This document shows, piece after piece, positions 1 to 6,144 of a stretch of 9,718 nt of DNA. Location of the stretch: assembly GCA_900319885.1 (NCBI GenBank), contig ONQH01000102.1:1-9718 (forward strand), written 5' to 3'. Every line of letters begins with the position of its first letter. Within the stretch, counting starts at the first letter, position 1. Made by a program: the position numbers and the translations under genes. Origin of the DNA: Candidatus Avelusimicrobium ruminicola. Lineage in GTDB: Bacteria > Elusimicrobiota > Elusimicrobia > Elusimicrobiales > Elusimicrobiaceae. The notes under the pieces are model-generated. The model was not told the DNA's origin. It searched no databases and saw nothing but the letters and a program-made list of their open reading frames with translations.

Positions 1-1089
1 CTTGGCAAAACTTTCCACAAACTCCTGCGTTAACAGTTTAATAGACGCAAACGCATGTGGCTGATAAAAGGCCAATACACGTTTGCCGCGTAGGTGCGCG
101 GCGGCAATGGTGGCGGCCAGTTTATGCGGGTTGTGGGCAAAATCGTCCACTACTTCAATTTTGTTAAAACTGCCGATAGATGCAAAGCGGCGGGCAATAC
201 CGGTAAATTTGCTGAGTGCCTGCGCGCAGGTCTGTAAATCTACCCCCATGTGAAGTGCCGCGGCTACCGCGGCGGTGGCGTTGGCTACGTTGTGCACGCC
301 GGGGATTTGCAAGCGGAAGGATTGGCCCTGGATCGTAAAGTCGGACCCAAAACCGTCTACTTTAATATCGGTGGGGTGTACGTCGCCCAGGGAAATGCCG
401 AAGGATTTATCTCCGCCCAACGCGCGCAAGTTTTCTTCTTCCGCGTTAATGATGGCGGTTTTGCAGTGCGAAATAAACTGCTTAAAATAGCCCTGTAAAA
501 TATCAATTTCTTTATGATCTTTTTGCAAGTTAAGGCACAAGCCCAAATAGGGTTGATATTTGACGATAGAGCCATCACTTTCGTCGGCCTCAATGACTAA
601 AATGTCGCTATTGCCTTTGTAGACGTTGCCAAAGACGCCTTGTTCTTTTTGCAAAGACAAAATAGACGCGCCGGTGATGACAGACGGACTCATCCCCGCA
701 AACGCTAAAATATCGTAGACCATGGCGGTCGTCGTGCTTTTGCCGCTAGTGCCGGAGACCGCAATCGTGCGGTGCTGGGCCACGTGCTGGGCCAGCAGTT
801 CGCTGCGGTGCATTGTCGGGATGCCTAGTTGCTTGGCTTTAAGTAATTCCGGGTTGTCGCTTTCAATGGCGGAAGATAAAATCACGAGTTCCGTTTTTTC
901 GTCAATACCGCTTCCGTCCTGTGGATAGAGTTTAATATTTAATTTTTTGAGATAATCCCACAAGGCCATGTCTGTGTAGCCTTTGCTAATGAGCCGGTCC
1001 GAGCCGGTTACTTCGTCTTGCCCCATGGCGTGGAGTTGGGCGAGGGCACTCATCCCTACGCCGCCGATACCTACAAAGTGAATTTTCAT
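1..1089 (-). CDS. murC: Mur ligase, MurC-type (UDP-N-acetylmuramate--L-alanine ligase-like), partial
   Basis: ATP-dependent cytoplasmic ligase expected to add the first amino acid (L-Ala) to UDP-MurNAc in peptidoglycan synthesis. I translated it by hand: 363 codons are open from ATG 1089-1087 to the window edge, and the C-terminal part (about 90-100 residues of a usual 455-490) is missing. Visible motifs are the N-terminal nucleotide fold GIGGVGMS (residues 7-14), P-loop GTSGKSTT (113-120), EADESDGS (167-174), DH (191-192), GVHNVANATAA (264-274), RRF (300-302), DDFAHNP (315-321) and QPH (343-345). The overall pattern is MurC or Mpl. However, the P-loop is GTSGKS where MurC usually has GTHGKT, and DDFAHNP replaces DDY(G/A)HHP, so it may belong to a divergent MurC-like subgroup with a shifted substrate. 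Its ATG overlaps the dapB stop (ATGA), which implies translational coupling. An AAAGGA-type ribosome site lies upstream inside dapB. Confidence 0.85.
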   Translation of the reverse strand, partial: MKIHFVGIGGVGMSALAQLHAMGQDEVTGSDRLISKGYTDMALWDYLKKLNIKLYPQDGSGIDEKTELVILSSAIESDNPELLKAKQLGIPTMHRSELLAQHVAQHRTIAVSGTSGKSTTTAMVYDILAFAGMSPSVITGASILSLQKEQGVFGNVYKGNSDILVIEADESDGSIVKYQPYLGLCLNLQKDHKEIDILQGYFKQFISHCKTAIINAEEENLRALGGDKSFGISLGDVHPTDIKVDGFGSDFTIQGQSFRLQIPGVHNVANATAAVAAALHMGVDLQTCAQALSKFTGIARRFASIGSFNKIEVVDDFAHNPHKLAATIAAAHLRGKRVLAFYQPHAFASIKLLTQEFVESFAK

Positions 1090-1778
1090 TTTTTCTTTTC
1101 CTTTAATTTAAATTTTGCAAAATCGCTCATCGTATAAAAACCCCCGCGCCGCTTGACGAGCCACGCCGCAATATCCAGCACGGAGGCCGCAAACAAGTCG
1201 CGGTTGGTGGCTTTGTGCGTTAGCGTAATTTCGTCTAACGCGCCGGAAAGAGTGGCACTGTGCGTGCCCACCGTTTCGCCTATGCGTTCATAGGTTACTT
1301 GCGCTACAGGCAAACCCATTTCTTCGGCAATACGTTTGGCAGTGCCGCTGGGGGCATCTTTTTTATGCACGTGGTGGATTTCGTGCAAGGCTTTTTCATA
1401 CCCTTTATACATCTTGCACGCTTGCTTTACAAGTTCTGTAAAGAAATACACGCTTAAACTTACGTTTGGTGCAAAAAAGACCGGGATTTTTTCTTCCGAT
1501 TGTAACGTAAACAAAAACGGTTCCGGCAAATTAGTAGTGCCGGTTAAAAACGGTTTTTTGTATTTTTTGGCAAGTAAAAACGATTCTTGTGCCCCTTGCG
1601 GTGTGGAAAAATCTACAACAATATCAAACGGTTCTTGAATCGTATTCTGTCCGGCCTCGCGCGTGGCGGACACGATTAAATTTTTCTGTGGATTTTGCTC
1701 AATAAGCCGCGTAATGGCCTGGCCCATTTTCCCGCGGGCCCCATTTAATAAAACGCGTACCGGTTTTACTTTTTTCAT
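1086..1778 (-). CDS. dapB: 4-hydroxy-tetrahydrodipicolinate reductase
   Basis: Cytoplasmic NAD(P)H-dependent enzyme that reduces the DapA product to tetrahydrodipicolinate, on the path to meso-DAP and lysine. The protein has 230 residues, slightly below the usual 240-270. It shows the dinucleotide-binding loop NGARGKMGQ (12-20), DFSTP (56-60), TGTT (79-82) and APNVS (103-107). It also has the catalytic signature EIHHVHKKDAPSGTA (133-147) with the HH pair and Lys139, then GTH (171-173) and a C-terminal RDLFAAS...AAW stretch. All expected active-site residues are present. The start ATG (1778-1776) overlaps the asd stop as ATGA. A GGAG ribosome site lies at 1790-1793, 11 nt upstream, slightly far, which fits coupling to asd. 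The 3' end overlaps the next ligase gene by 4 nt. Confidence 0.95.
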   Translation of the reverse strand: MKKVKPVRVLLNGARGKMGQAITRLIEQNPQKNLIVSATREAGQNTIQEPFDIVVDFSTPQGAQESFLLAKKYKKPFLTGTTNLPEPFLFTLQSEEKIPVFFAPNVSLSVYFFTELVKQACKMYKGYEKALHEIHHVHKKDAPSGTAKRIAEEMGLPVAQVTYERIGETVGTHSATLSGALDEITLTHKATNRDLFAASVLDIAAWLVKRRGGFYTMSDFAKFKLKEKKK

Positions 1779-2551
1779 CTAAAAAATTTCTCCAATAACA
1801 ATTCTACAATTTGTCGCCCGTTCATGGCGGCCCCTTTGAGTAAATTATCAAACGTCACAAAATAATGAATAATTTTGGGGTCTTCTACATCCACGCGCAA
1901 CCAATCAAAAGGTTCTTGCGCTTTAATGGTTACCCCCAGCGAGTGGGCATTTTCCACCCCTACGCGCACGGTGTGACAATATACTTTGATATGCGGCCAC
2001 TCCATAATTTTGCGTGTTTCATAGAGTCCTTTTAATTCTTCGCTGGTGTGACCGTTTGGCTGGATAGAGCCGATAAGCGGCACGCAATTTTTTTCATATA
2101 AAGAGCCGGGCGTGTGGAAATCATCTACTAACTTTTTTCCGCCGCCACTGATGGCCTGGTAAGAACAGAAAAATGCTTCCGTAATGTGATAGAAATCACG
2201 CAAAGGTGCCAGGCTCATAACCAGACCGGTGGTGGTGCAATTAGGGCTGGCAATCAGTTGTGTCTTAGGCGTGATGGCGTGTGGGTTAATCTCCGGGATG
2301 ACTAACGGCACGCCGGGCGTTAGGCGGAACTCGCTGGACATATCTATCATAAATTTCACACGGTTTTTAAGGGCCGGTACTAACTGTGCGCTGACCGGAT
2401 TGTCCGTGCATAAAACAGCAATATCCAGCGCGGGGACTTCATCGTTGCGGCCAAAAGTTTTGAGTTCAAAAGGCTGTTTTATCTTTTGAAGTTGTGCCAA
2501 TACATTTTGACCGACTTTCCCGTTAATTCCAATAATTCCTACCGTTGTCAT
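1775..2551 (-). CDS. asd: Aspartate-semialdehyde dehydrogenase, compact form
   Basis: NADPH-dependent reduction of aspartyl-4-phosphate to aspartate semialdehyde, the substrate of DapA. The Rossmann loop is GIIGINGKVGQ (5-15). The active-site segment ASPNCTTTG has nucleophile Cys105. SYQAISGGGK (130-139) carries Gln132. RVGVENAHS (196-204) places Arg196 and His203 seven residues apart, as in known enzymes. The C-terminal FDNLLKGAAMNGRQIVELL helix matches the family DNLRKGAALN segment. At 258 residues it is much shorter than the usual 330-370. The losses appear to lie in the N-terminal nucleotide-binding half (between residues 30 and 45) and just before the C-terminal helix. All key catalytic residues remain, so I call it functional rather than broken. 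The ATG overlaps the dapA stop (ATGA), with AAGGA at 2561-2565. ArgC was considered, but its GCYPT-type active site is absent. Confidence 0.88.
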   Translation of the reverse strand: MTTVGIIGINGKVGQNVLAQLQKIKQPFELKTFGRNDEVPALDIAVLCTDNPVSAQLVPALKNRVKFMIDMSSEFRLTPGVPLVIPEINPHAITPKTQLIASPNCTTTGLVMSLAPLRDFYHITEAFFCSYQAISGGGKKLVDDFHTPGSLYEKNCVPLIGSIQPNGHTSEELKGLYETRKIMEWPHIKVYCHTVRVGVENAHSLGVTIKAQEPFDWLRVDVEDPKIIHYFVTFDNLLKGAAMNGRQIVELLLEKFFR

Positions 2552-3432
2552 ACTAAAAATTCCTTATCGGTTTTGGCTAACAGTTCATCAATCTTGGCTT
2601 TGTTCTCGCCGGAGATTTTCCCCAGCGGGGCGCGCACCGTTTGGGTGCCAAAACCTAATTTATAAAGCATATATTTAATGCAGGTTGGATTGGTTTCCAA
2701 GTAGCACGCTTTGATGAGCGGATACATTTTTGTAAATATCGCAAAGGCTTCGTGCGTTTTACCCGCATTAAATAAATTGTACAACTTCACAAAGCCGGGG
2801 GCCAATACACTGGCCGCGGCGCTGATCGTTCCGCAGGCGCCGACAGATAAAAATTGCAAAAGCAGTTCATCGTTTCCGCAGAGATAACTTAGTTTGCTGG
2901 CGTATTTTACAGCAGTATCAGTTACTTGCGCCATATCGTAATTGCACTCTTTAATGCCCACTAATTGCGGCACTTGCGCTAACAGTTCATCCAGTACCGG
3001 GGAAGAAATTTTAAGCCCTGTGCGCCCTGGGATGTGATACATTACTAAAGGGACTCCCACTTGCGCCGCCGCTTTGTAGTGGGCCACTAACCCGGAAGGG
3101 TTGGGTTTGTTGTAGTACGGAGTAACCACCAGGGCGGCATCCGGTTTATAATGGGCGGCTGTTTTGATGTTTTCTACGGTGGAAAGCGTATTGTTGGTAC
3201 CGGCGCCGATGATAATTTGCACATGGCCTTTTAACAGCGGAACACAGGTGTCTAAAATCTGTTTTTTCTCTTTTTCCGTAAGCGTGGGGGTTTCTGCGGT
3301 GGTCCCCAAAAGCACCACCCCGTGTACGCCGGCGCGCAGTTGTGCGTTGACTAATTTAACTAAATGGGCGGTATCAATAGATCCGTCCGCCGAAAAAGGG
3401 GTAGGTAGTGCAGTAAAAACGCCTGTTAACAT
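2548..3432 (-). CDS. dapA: 4-hydroxy-tetrahydrodipicolinate synthase
   Basis: Class I aldolase that condenses pyruvate with aspartate semialdehyde, the first committed step of DAP and lysine synthesis. It has 294 residues, the usual length. The TIM-barrel signatures are GTTAETPTL (43-51, Thr44 and Thr45), TPYYNKP (104-110, Tyr107), YHIPGRT (132-138) and VGIKE with the Schiff-base lysine Lys161. Then come CGND and a late NPTCIK. One deviation is GTTA-E where GTTG-E is normal (Gly46 to Ala); the catalytic threonines are unaffected. It is the first gene of the operon. ATG 3432-3430 is preceded by a strong GGAGG ribosome site (minus strand, about 3438-3442) at good spacing, which fixes the start. 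It is transcribed divergently from sppA, and its stop overlaps the asd start. Confidence 0.96.
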   Translation of the reverse strand: MLTGVFTALPTPFSADGSIDTAHLVKLVNAQLRAGVHGVVLLGTTAETPTLTEKEKKQILDTCVPLLKGHVQIIIGAGTNNTLSTVENIKTAAHYKPDAALVVTPYYNKPNPSGLVAHYKAAAQVGVPLVMYHIPGRTGLKISSPVLDELLAQVPQLVGIKECNYDMAQVTDTAVKYASKLSYLCGNDELLLQFLSVGACGTISAAASVLAPGFVKLYNLFNAGKTHEAFAIFTKMYPLIKACYLETNPTCIKYMLYKLGFGTQTVRAPLGKISGENKAKIDELLAKTDKEFLV

Positions 3433-3447
3433 AATCGCCTCCGTTTG

Positions 3448-3476
3448 TTCATATTGTACAATTTAATTGCTATAAT
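3448..3476 (+). promoter_or_regulatory. Putative promoter of sppA
   Basis: A perfect TATAAT lies at 3471-3476. A weak -35 (TTCATA, 3448-3453) sits 17 nt upstream, putting the start of transcription near 3483 and giving a leader of about 20 nt before the sppA ATG. The -35 match is only partial, so the -10 carries most of the evidence. Confidence 0.5.
3453..3462. promoter_or_regulatory. Divergent dapA/sppA control region with 10-bp palindrome
   Basis: ATTGTACAAT is a perfect palindrome in the 71-bp gap between the divergent dapA and sppA starts. Read on the minus strand it supplies TACAAT (3458-3453), a plausible dapA -10 box at a suitable distance upstream of the dapA ribosome site; no good -35 is visible for it. 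On the plus strand it falls inside the spacer of the sppA promoter. It could be an operator for both genes, or simply an accidental feature of the dapA -10. Confidence 0.3.
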
Positions 3477-3503
3477 AAAGTAACTTATTTTTTTGAGGTT
3501 TTT

Positions 3504-4544
3504 ATGCAAGAACAAGAAAACAATGTACAACCGGTTGAGCAACCGGCGCAATCCAAACTATCTACTGGAGATAGCCGCACTTTCTGGCAGGGAGTGCTTG
3601 TGGTGTTATTTTTATTCTCGTCCATTTGCGGGCTTTATTTAACGGTGAAACCGGGTATGAAGTGCGAGAAGACCGCCTCCAAAGAGCGCAGTATGACGAC
3701 CACCTTATCCAATTTGTCTACCAAGGGCGATAAACCCAGTGTAGCCTGGATCAAAGTGCGCGGCGTAATTGCCACGGACAATTCGTCCTCTCCGTTCTCC
3801 CGCCCGCAAGGGGCCGGCGCGATTGCCAAAAAAGTGCGCGAAGCCGGCGAAGACAAAGACGTTAAAGCCATCGTCTTAGACATCAATTCCCCTGGCGGCA
3901 CTGTAGCCGCAGTGCAAAATATTTATAGCGAAATTTTGAAAGCCAAAAAAAGCGGCAAAAAAGTAGTCGCCCTTTTCCGCGATGTAGCGGCCAGCGGCGG
4001 ATTTTATATTGCCATGGCTGCCGATAAAATTGTAGCGGAACCGGGCACGATTACCGGGTCCGTAGGCGTGATTATGCAGACGAGCAACGTGGAAGGATTG
4101 TTTGATAAAATTGGCGTTAAAATGGTGCCGATTACGTCGGGTAAGTACAAAGATATGGGCTCTGCCTACCGCCCGATGACGGACGCCGAAAAAGCGTTGT
4201 TGCAAGACATGGTGGACGACACGTACACGCAATTTTTTGCCGCGGTAAAAGCCGGGCGCCCTAACGTAAGCGAGAGCGACTTAACCGAATATACCGACGG
4301 GCGCGTGTTTACCGGGCAACGGGCCTATAATTTAGGTTTTGTGGATAAATTGGGCGGCGAAGACGAAGCCTTGCAGTTAGCCGGGGAACTGGCCGGCATT
4401 AAAGACCCTAAAATTATTTCGTCCAAATCGGATAATTTGCGCGATTTTATTTTCTCGTTTGGTTCGTCTGTGGAAGGGGCCTCGCTGGTTAAACAGTTAG
4501 AGTCTTTGGCCACGCCCAGCGTATCGTATTTGTGGGTGCACTAA
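3504..4544 (+). CDS. sppA: Signal peptide peptidase SppA, single-domain (36K) type
   Basis: Membrane-anchored serine protease that degrades cleaved signal peptides. It has 346 residues. The N-terminus is cytoplasmic and rich in Gln and Glu, followed by one membrane segment (about 27-48). The soluble S49-family domain includes an INSPGG segment (127-132) and the nucleophile motif VAASGG with Ser164. The general-base region is SGKYKDMGS, where Lys216 lies 52 residues after the Ser, as in Bacillus SppA (Ser147/Lys199). The late RVFTGQRAYNLGFVDKLGG segment is typical of the family. It is the short single-domain form, expected to form a ring-shaped oligomer, unlike the tandem E. coli enzyme. The ATG at 3504 follows GAGG (3495-3498) with 5-nt spacing. 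The stop TAA shares its last base with the next start (TAATG). Confidence 0.93.
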   Translation: MQEQENNVQPVEQPAQSKLSTGDSRTFWQGVLVVLFLFSSICGLYLTVKPGMKCEKTASKERSMTTTLSNLSTKGDKPSVAWIKVRGVIATDNSSSPFSRPQGAGAIAKKVREAGEDKDVKAIVLDINSPGGTVAAVQNIYSEILKAKKSGKKVVALFRDVAASGGFYIAMAADKIVAEPGTITGSVGVIMQTSNVEGLFDKIGVKMVPITSGKYKDMGSAYRPMTDAEKALLQDMVDDTYTQFFAAVKAGRPNVSESDLTEYTDGRVFTGQRAYNLGFVDKLGGEDEALQLAGELAGIKDPKIISSKSDNLRDFIFSFGSSVEGASLVKQLESLATPSVSYLWVH

Positions 4545-5110
4545 TGAGACATTTATTACAAACGTATTTTACCTACATGAAGGATCCGGCCGCCGGCGTG
4601 CAACGCTTGTTGGCGCGCCGCTCTTTCCGCCAAGCGTGTTTGGGCTATTTTGTAGCCGCTTTAAGTTGGGTCCTGTTTTTTAATATAGGCGACCAACTAA
4701 GCGTAGTGGCCTTGTTTTTCAAACTGTTTTTTGTGTTTTTGGCGGAAATTACCGCGGGTTATTTTATTGCGGCGTTATGCGGACTGTTTTTAGATTTGCG
4801 CCGGGTGAAAGTATCCGCCGCGCAATTATTTGTGTTAATCGGCTCTGCCGGATTTATCAAGGCCATTTTGATTGCGTGTGCCCTGATTTCGGCCGCGTTC
4901 GCGCCGCTTCACCTGGGCTATATGGCCCCTTTGATTTTGCTGGTGGTGCTGATCTTGCAATTAGGGTATTTGGTGATGGGTCTACGGTACGCTTGGAACG
5001 TAGGTACGGCCGAAGCGCTGGGCGGCTGGCTGTTTGGCTGTATCCCGGTGCTGGCCCTGTTTGGCGTGGTCGGTATTTTCTTTATTTGGTTTATTGTACT
5101 CTTGTTTTAG
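4544..5110 (+). CDS. Yip1-like multi-pass membrane protein
   Basis: A 188-residue, strongly hydrophobic protein with about five predicted membrane spans. They lie roughly at 35-52, 57-82, 92-115, 122-142 and 155-185. The N-terminus (YFTYMKDPAAGVQRLLARRS, then LGYFVAALSW) resembles the start of bacterial Yip1-domain proteins, in which a Pro-containing amphipathic segment precedes the spans. The function of such proteins in bacteria is unknown, and I give no gene name. I chose ATG 4544, which overlaps the sppA stop (TAATG) and implies reinitiation. An in-frame GTG at 4532 would add four residues but is less likely. No strong ribosome site is seen, consistent with coupling. Its last 20 bp overlap the 3' end of the convergent PH-domain gene. 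Confidence 0.7.
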   Translation: MRHLLQTYFTYMKDPAAGVQRLLARRSFRQACLGYFVAALSWVLFFNIGDQLSVVALFFKLFFVFLAEITAGYFIAALCGLFLDLRRVKVSAAQLFVLIGSAGFIKAILIACALISAAFAPLHLGYMAPLILLVVLILQLGYLVMGLRYAWNVGTAEALGGWLFGCIPVLALFGVVGIFFIWFIVLLF

Positions 5111-5592
5111 CAGTGTGTTTTTGTTGTAACTCTTGGACGAGTTTGTAGACGGATTGAAAGTCGGGGATGTCGCAAATCGTCATACTTTTACGCATGGGCC
5201 TTCTTGGATAGGGGAGGTCCGTTTCCGTTGGTAAAAGGACCAATTCCACATCCCCCACCCCTAAAAATTTATCAAACACGCCGCGCTTGATAGTTACACT
5301 GGCAATTTGCTCATACGGTTGGTGCTTGTACGTTTGGGTGAAAATCCCGCCGGAAACATATACGCCTTTATCGGTTACTATAAACGACGTATGGTGCCAT
5401 CCAGGGGGTCTTTTTTCCTTCGTGTAGCAGGAGTATAATAAATAGTGCATCAAACAAGGCCCATACAATCGCAAAAGGCAGTAGCGGGTTGAAAATGGAT
5501 TCCAGCACAAAGCATTTCAAATCTGGCTTGCCGGACCATAATACTTCCTCGTTGTCGGCTAGCATGCCGTATAAAAAAGGGTCGTATTGCAT
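5091..5592 (-). pseudogene. Bacterial PH-domain (bPH2-like) membrane protein, frameshifted
   Basis: Two overlapping reading frames together make one protein. The N-terminal part (ATG 5592, or GTG 5601) reads MQYDPFLYGML...EEVLWSGKPD, then one hydrophobic hairpin or span (FNPLLPFAIVWALFDALFIILLL). It runs into a foreign tail and stop at 5370-5368. The other frame continues with SFIVTDKGVYVSGG, IASVTIKRGVFDKFLGVGDVELVLLP and a C-terminal FQSVYKLVQELQ helix, ending at TAA 5093-5091. This order is the usual layout of bPH2 proteins (YdbS-like): membrane segment, then PH-type beta domain with the GVGDV turn. The switch falls near the A6 tract (minus strand; T6 at 5411-5416). Removing one A joins the frames into about 166 residues. 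It is either a pseudogene, a sequence error, or rescued by slippage. AGGTG (5602-5598) precedes ATG 5592 and supports that start. Confidence 0.7.
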
Positions 5593-5618
5593 CGCAAACA
5601 CCTATAGTAAGATAAGCC

Positions 5619-5647
5619 AGTATATCTTATTTGGGGGAGGATGTCCA
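5619..5647 (-). promoter_or_regulatory. Proximal promoter of the PH-domain gene
   Basis: On the minus strand, -35 TGGACA (5647-5642) and -10 TATACT (5624-5619) are separated by 17 nt. The transcription start is expected near 5612, giving a 20-nt leader to ATG 5592. A 7-bp inverted repeat, TAAGATA/TATCTTA (5608-5614 and 5623-5629), overlaps the end of the -10 box and the start site and could be an operator. Confidence 0.6.
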
Positions 5648-5759
5648 CGCCATTACGCAGAAACCCCGGCGCCCATAACGCCGGAGTTTCAAATAGAGCG
5701 GGAGGCCGAATCCCCTACAAGAGGTATACCCTTAAAACGGGCCTGTGTGGCGCTCCCTT
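5631..5759 (-). ncRNA. Putative structured RNA or long 5' leader upstream of the PH-domain gene
   Basis: A consensus minus-strand promoter (5766-5793) should start transcription near 5759. The transcript folds into two hairpins. Hairpin A nests three helices: 5751-5755 with 5696-5700 (GAGCG/CGCUC), 5740-5744 with 5703-5707 (AGGCC/GGCCU), and 5721-5724 with 5712-5715. Hairpin B is a 12-bp stem (5679-5690 with 5660-5671) with a 7-nt loop. Two pairs in these stems are G-U when read on the minus strand but would be C-A mismatches on the plus strand, which favours minus-strand RNA. There is no open reading frame of note and no U-rich terminator before the PH-domain gene. It could therefore be a riboswitch-like leader or a separate RNA with a processed 3' end. 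I could not match it to 6S, SRP, RNase P or a known riboswitch. The 3' boundary is a guess. Confidence 0.4.
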
Positions 5760-5765
5760 ACCCAT

Positions 5766-5793
5766 AGTATAAGCATAAATGCCAATTTGTCAA
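5766..5793 (-). promoter_or_regulatory. Strong minus-strand promoter of the putative structured RNA
   Basis: A perfect -35 TTGACA (5793-5788), 16-nt spacer and -10 TATACT (5771-5766). It is the best consensus -35 in the window. It points toward the PH-domain gene, about 170 nt away, through the structured segment. Confidence 0.65.
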
Positions 5794-5829
5794 GGCCCAA
5801 ATTTAGAAATAATTTTTCTCGTCTTAAAA

Positions 5830-5858
5830 TTGCCAGTAAGACCTATTTTTGCTATAAT
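5830..5858 (+). promoter_or_regulatory. Promoter of tRNA-Cys
   Basis: TTGCCA (5830-5835), a 17-nt spacer and a perfect TATAAT (5853-5858). Transcription would start near 5865, about 19 nt before the tRNA. Confidence 0.75.
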
Positions 5859-5883
5859 ATTTTTACAATTTGAGTTGTTTTCT

Positions 5884-5955
5884 GGTGCGGTGGCCAAGTG
5901 GTAAGGCGAGAGTCTGCAAAACTCTTATTCGTGGGTTCGATTCCCACCCGCACCT
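5884..5955 (+). tRNA. tRNA-Cys (GCA)
   Basis: A complete cloverleaf of 72 nt. The acceptor stem is GGTGCGG/CCGCACC (5884-5890 with 5948-5954), the anticodon stem AGAGT/ACTCT with loop CTGCAAA (anticodon GCA, 5916-5918), and the T arm GTGGG-TTCGATT-CCCAC. The discriminator is U (5955), the known identity base for cysteine. CCA is not encoded. It is a stand-alone unit with its own promoter and terminator. Its 3' end is duplicated about 207 bp downstream. Confidence 0.96.
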
Positions 5956-5962
5956 ATTTTTC
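5938..5962 (+). repeat. 25-bp direct repeat, copy 1 (tRNA-Cys 3' end)
   Basis: It covers the 3' half of the T arm, the acceptor strand and discriminator of tRNA-Cys, plus 7 nt downstream. An identical 25-bp copy lies at 6145-6169. Duplication of a tRNA 3' end is the usual footprint of site-specific integration, so the pair may mark attachment sites. Confidence 0.85.
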
Positions 5963-5996
5963 AAAATAGAAACCGCTAAAAGCGGTTTTTATTTTG
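5962..5996 (+). terminator. Terminator of tRNA-Cys (bidirectional)
   Basis: A 16-bp stem (5962-5977 with 5981-5996, one G-U pair) with an AAA loop. The core is CCGCT/AGCGG, flanked by A-rich and T-rich arms, so it should work on both strands. A T run at 5986-5990 continues into ATTTT. Confidence 0.88.
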
Positions 5997-6033
5997 GGAA
6001 AATGGGCGATGGCAGCACCACCAACTGCTTGGT

Positions 6034-6051
6034 GGTGCGTCGGGAATCGAA
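6034..6051 (-). repeat. Degenerate inverted copy of the tRNA-Cys 3' end
   Basis: Read on the minus strand this segment resembles the tRNA-Cys 3' end. It shares GGTGCG and GGGAATCGAA (plus-strand reading) with the complement of 5936-5954, with one gap and about two differences over 19 positions. With the intact copy at 6145-6161 it forms imperfect inverted repeats around about 90 bp. Confidence 0.5.
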
Positions 6052-6101
6052 AGGCACAGCCATATCCGAGTTTGAGCGCAAGCGAAAGGCGAGGATGGCG
6101 C

Positions 6102-6124
6102 GCCCGGCCTGCAGGCATTTTCCG
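6102..6124 (+). repeat. 23-bp direct repeat, copy 1
   Basis: Identical to 6198-6220. The core GCCTGCAGGC is a 10-bp palindrome, followed by ATTTTCCG. Copies are 96 bp apart with different flanks, which suggests a dispersed repeat family rather than a simple tandem duplication. Confidence 0.85.
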
Positions 6125-6144
6125 TCAGGAAAATGACCGGAAGG

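Noticed and set aside
722..928. Plus-strand open frame opposite the Mur ligase
   Set aside because: It is a shadow of the minus-strand ligase, which shows clear family motifs over the same bases.
5405..5420. A AAA AAG slippery heptamer in the PH-domain gene as a programmed -1 frameshift site
   Set aside because: The heptamer is in the right phase, but a -1 shift leads to a stop after about ten codons. Joining the two parts needs a +1 shift or loss of one A, so a programmed -1 event cannot explain it.
5640..5760. 6S RNA, SRP RNA or a known riboswitch
   Set aside because: I looked for the conserved SRP tip, RNase P and tmRNA signatures and common riboswitch cores and found none. A short similarity to part of E. 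coli 6S (TGTGGCGCTCC on the plus strand) is on the wrong strand relative to the promoter and too short.
6015..6038. Perfect 10-bp hairpin as a terminator
   Set aside because: No T run follows on either strand, and a proper terminator for tRNA-Cys already lies just upstream.
5870..6136. Open frame of 88 codons running through tRNA-Cys and its terminator
   Set aside because: It overlaps a clear tRNA and a terminator, has no ribosome site, and its composition follows the repeats.
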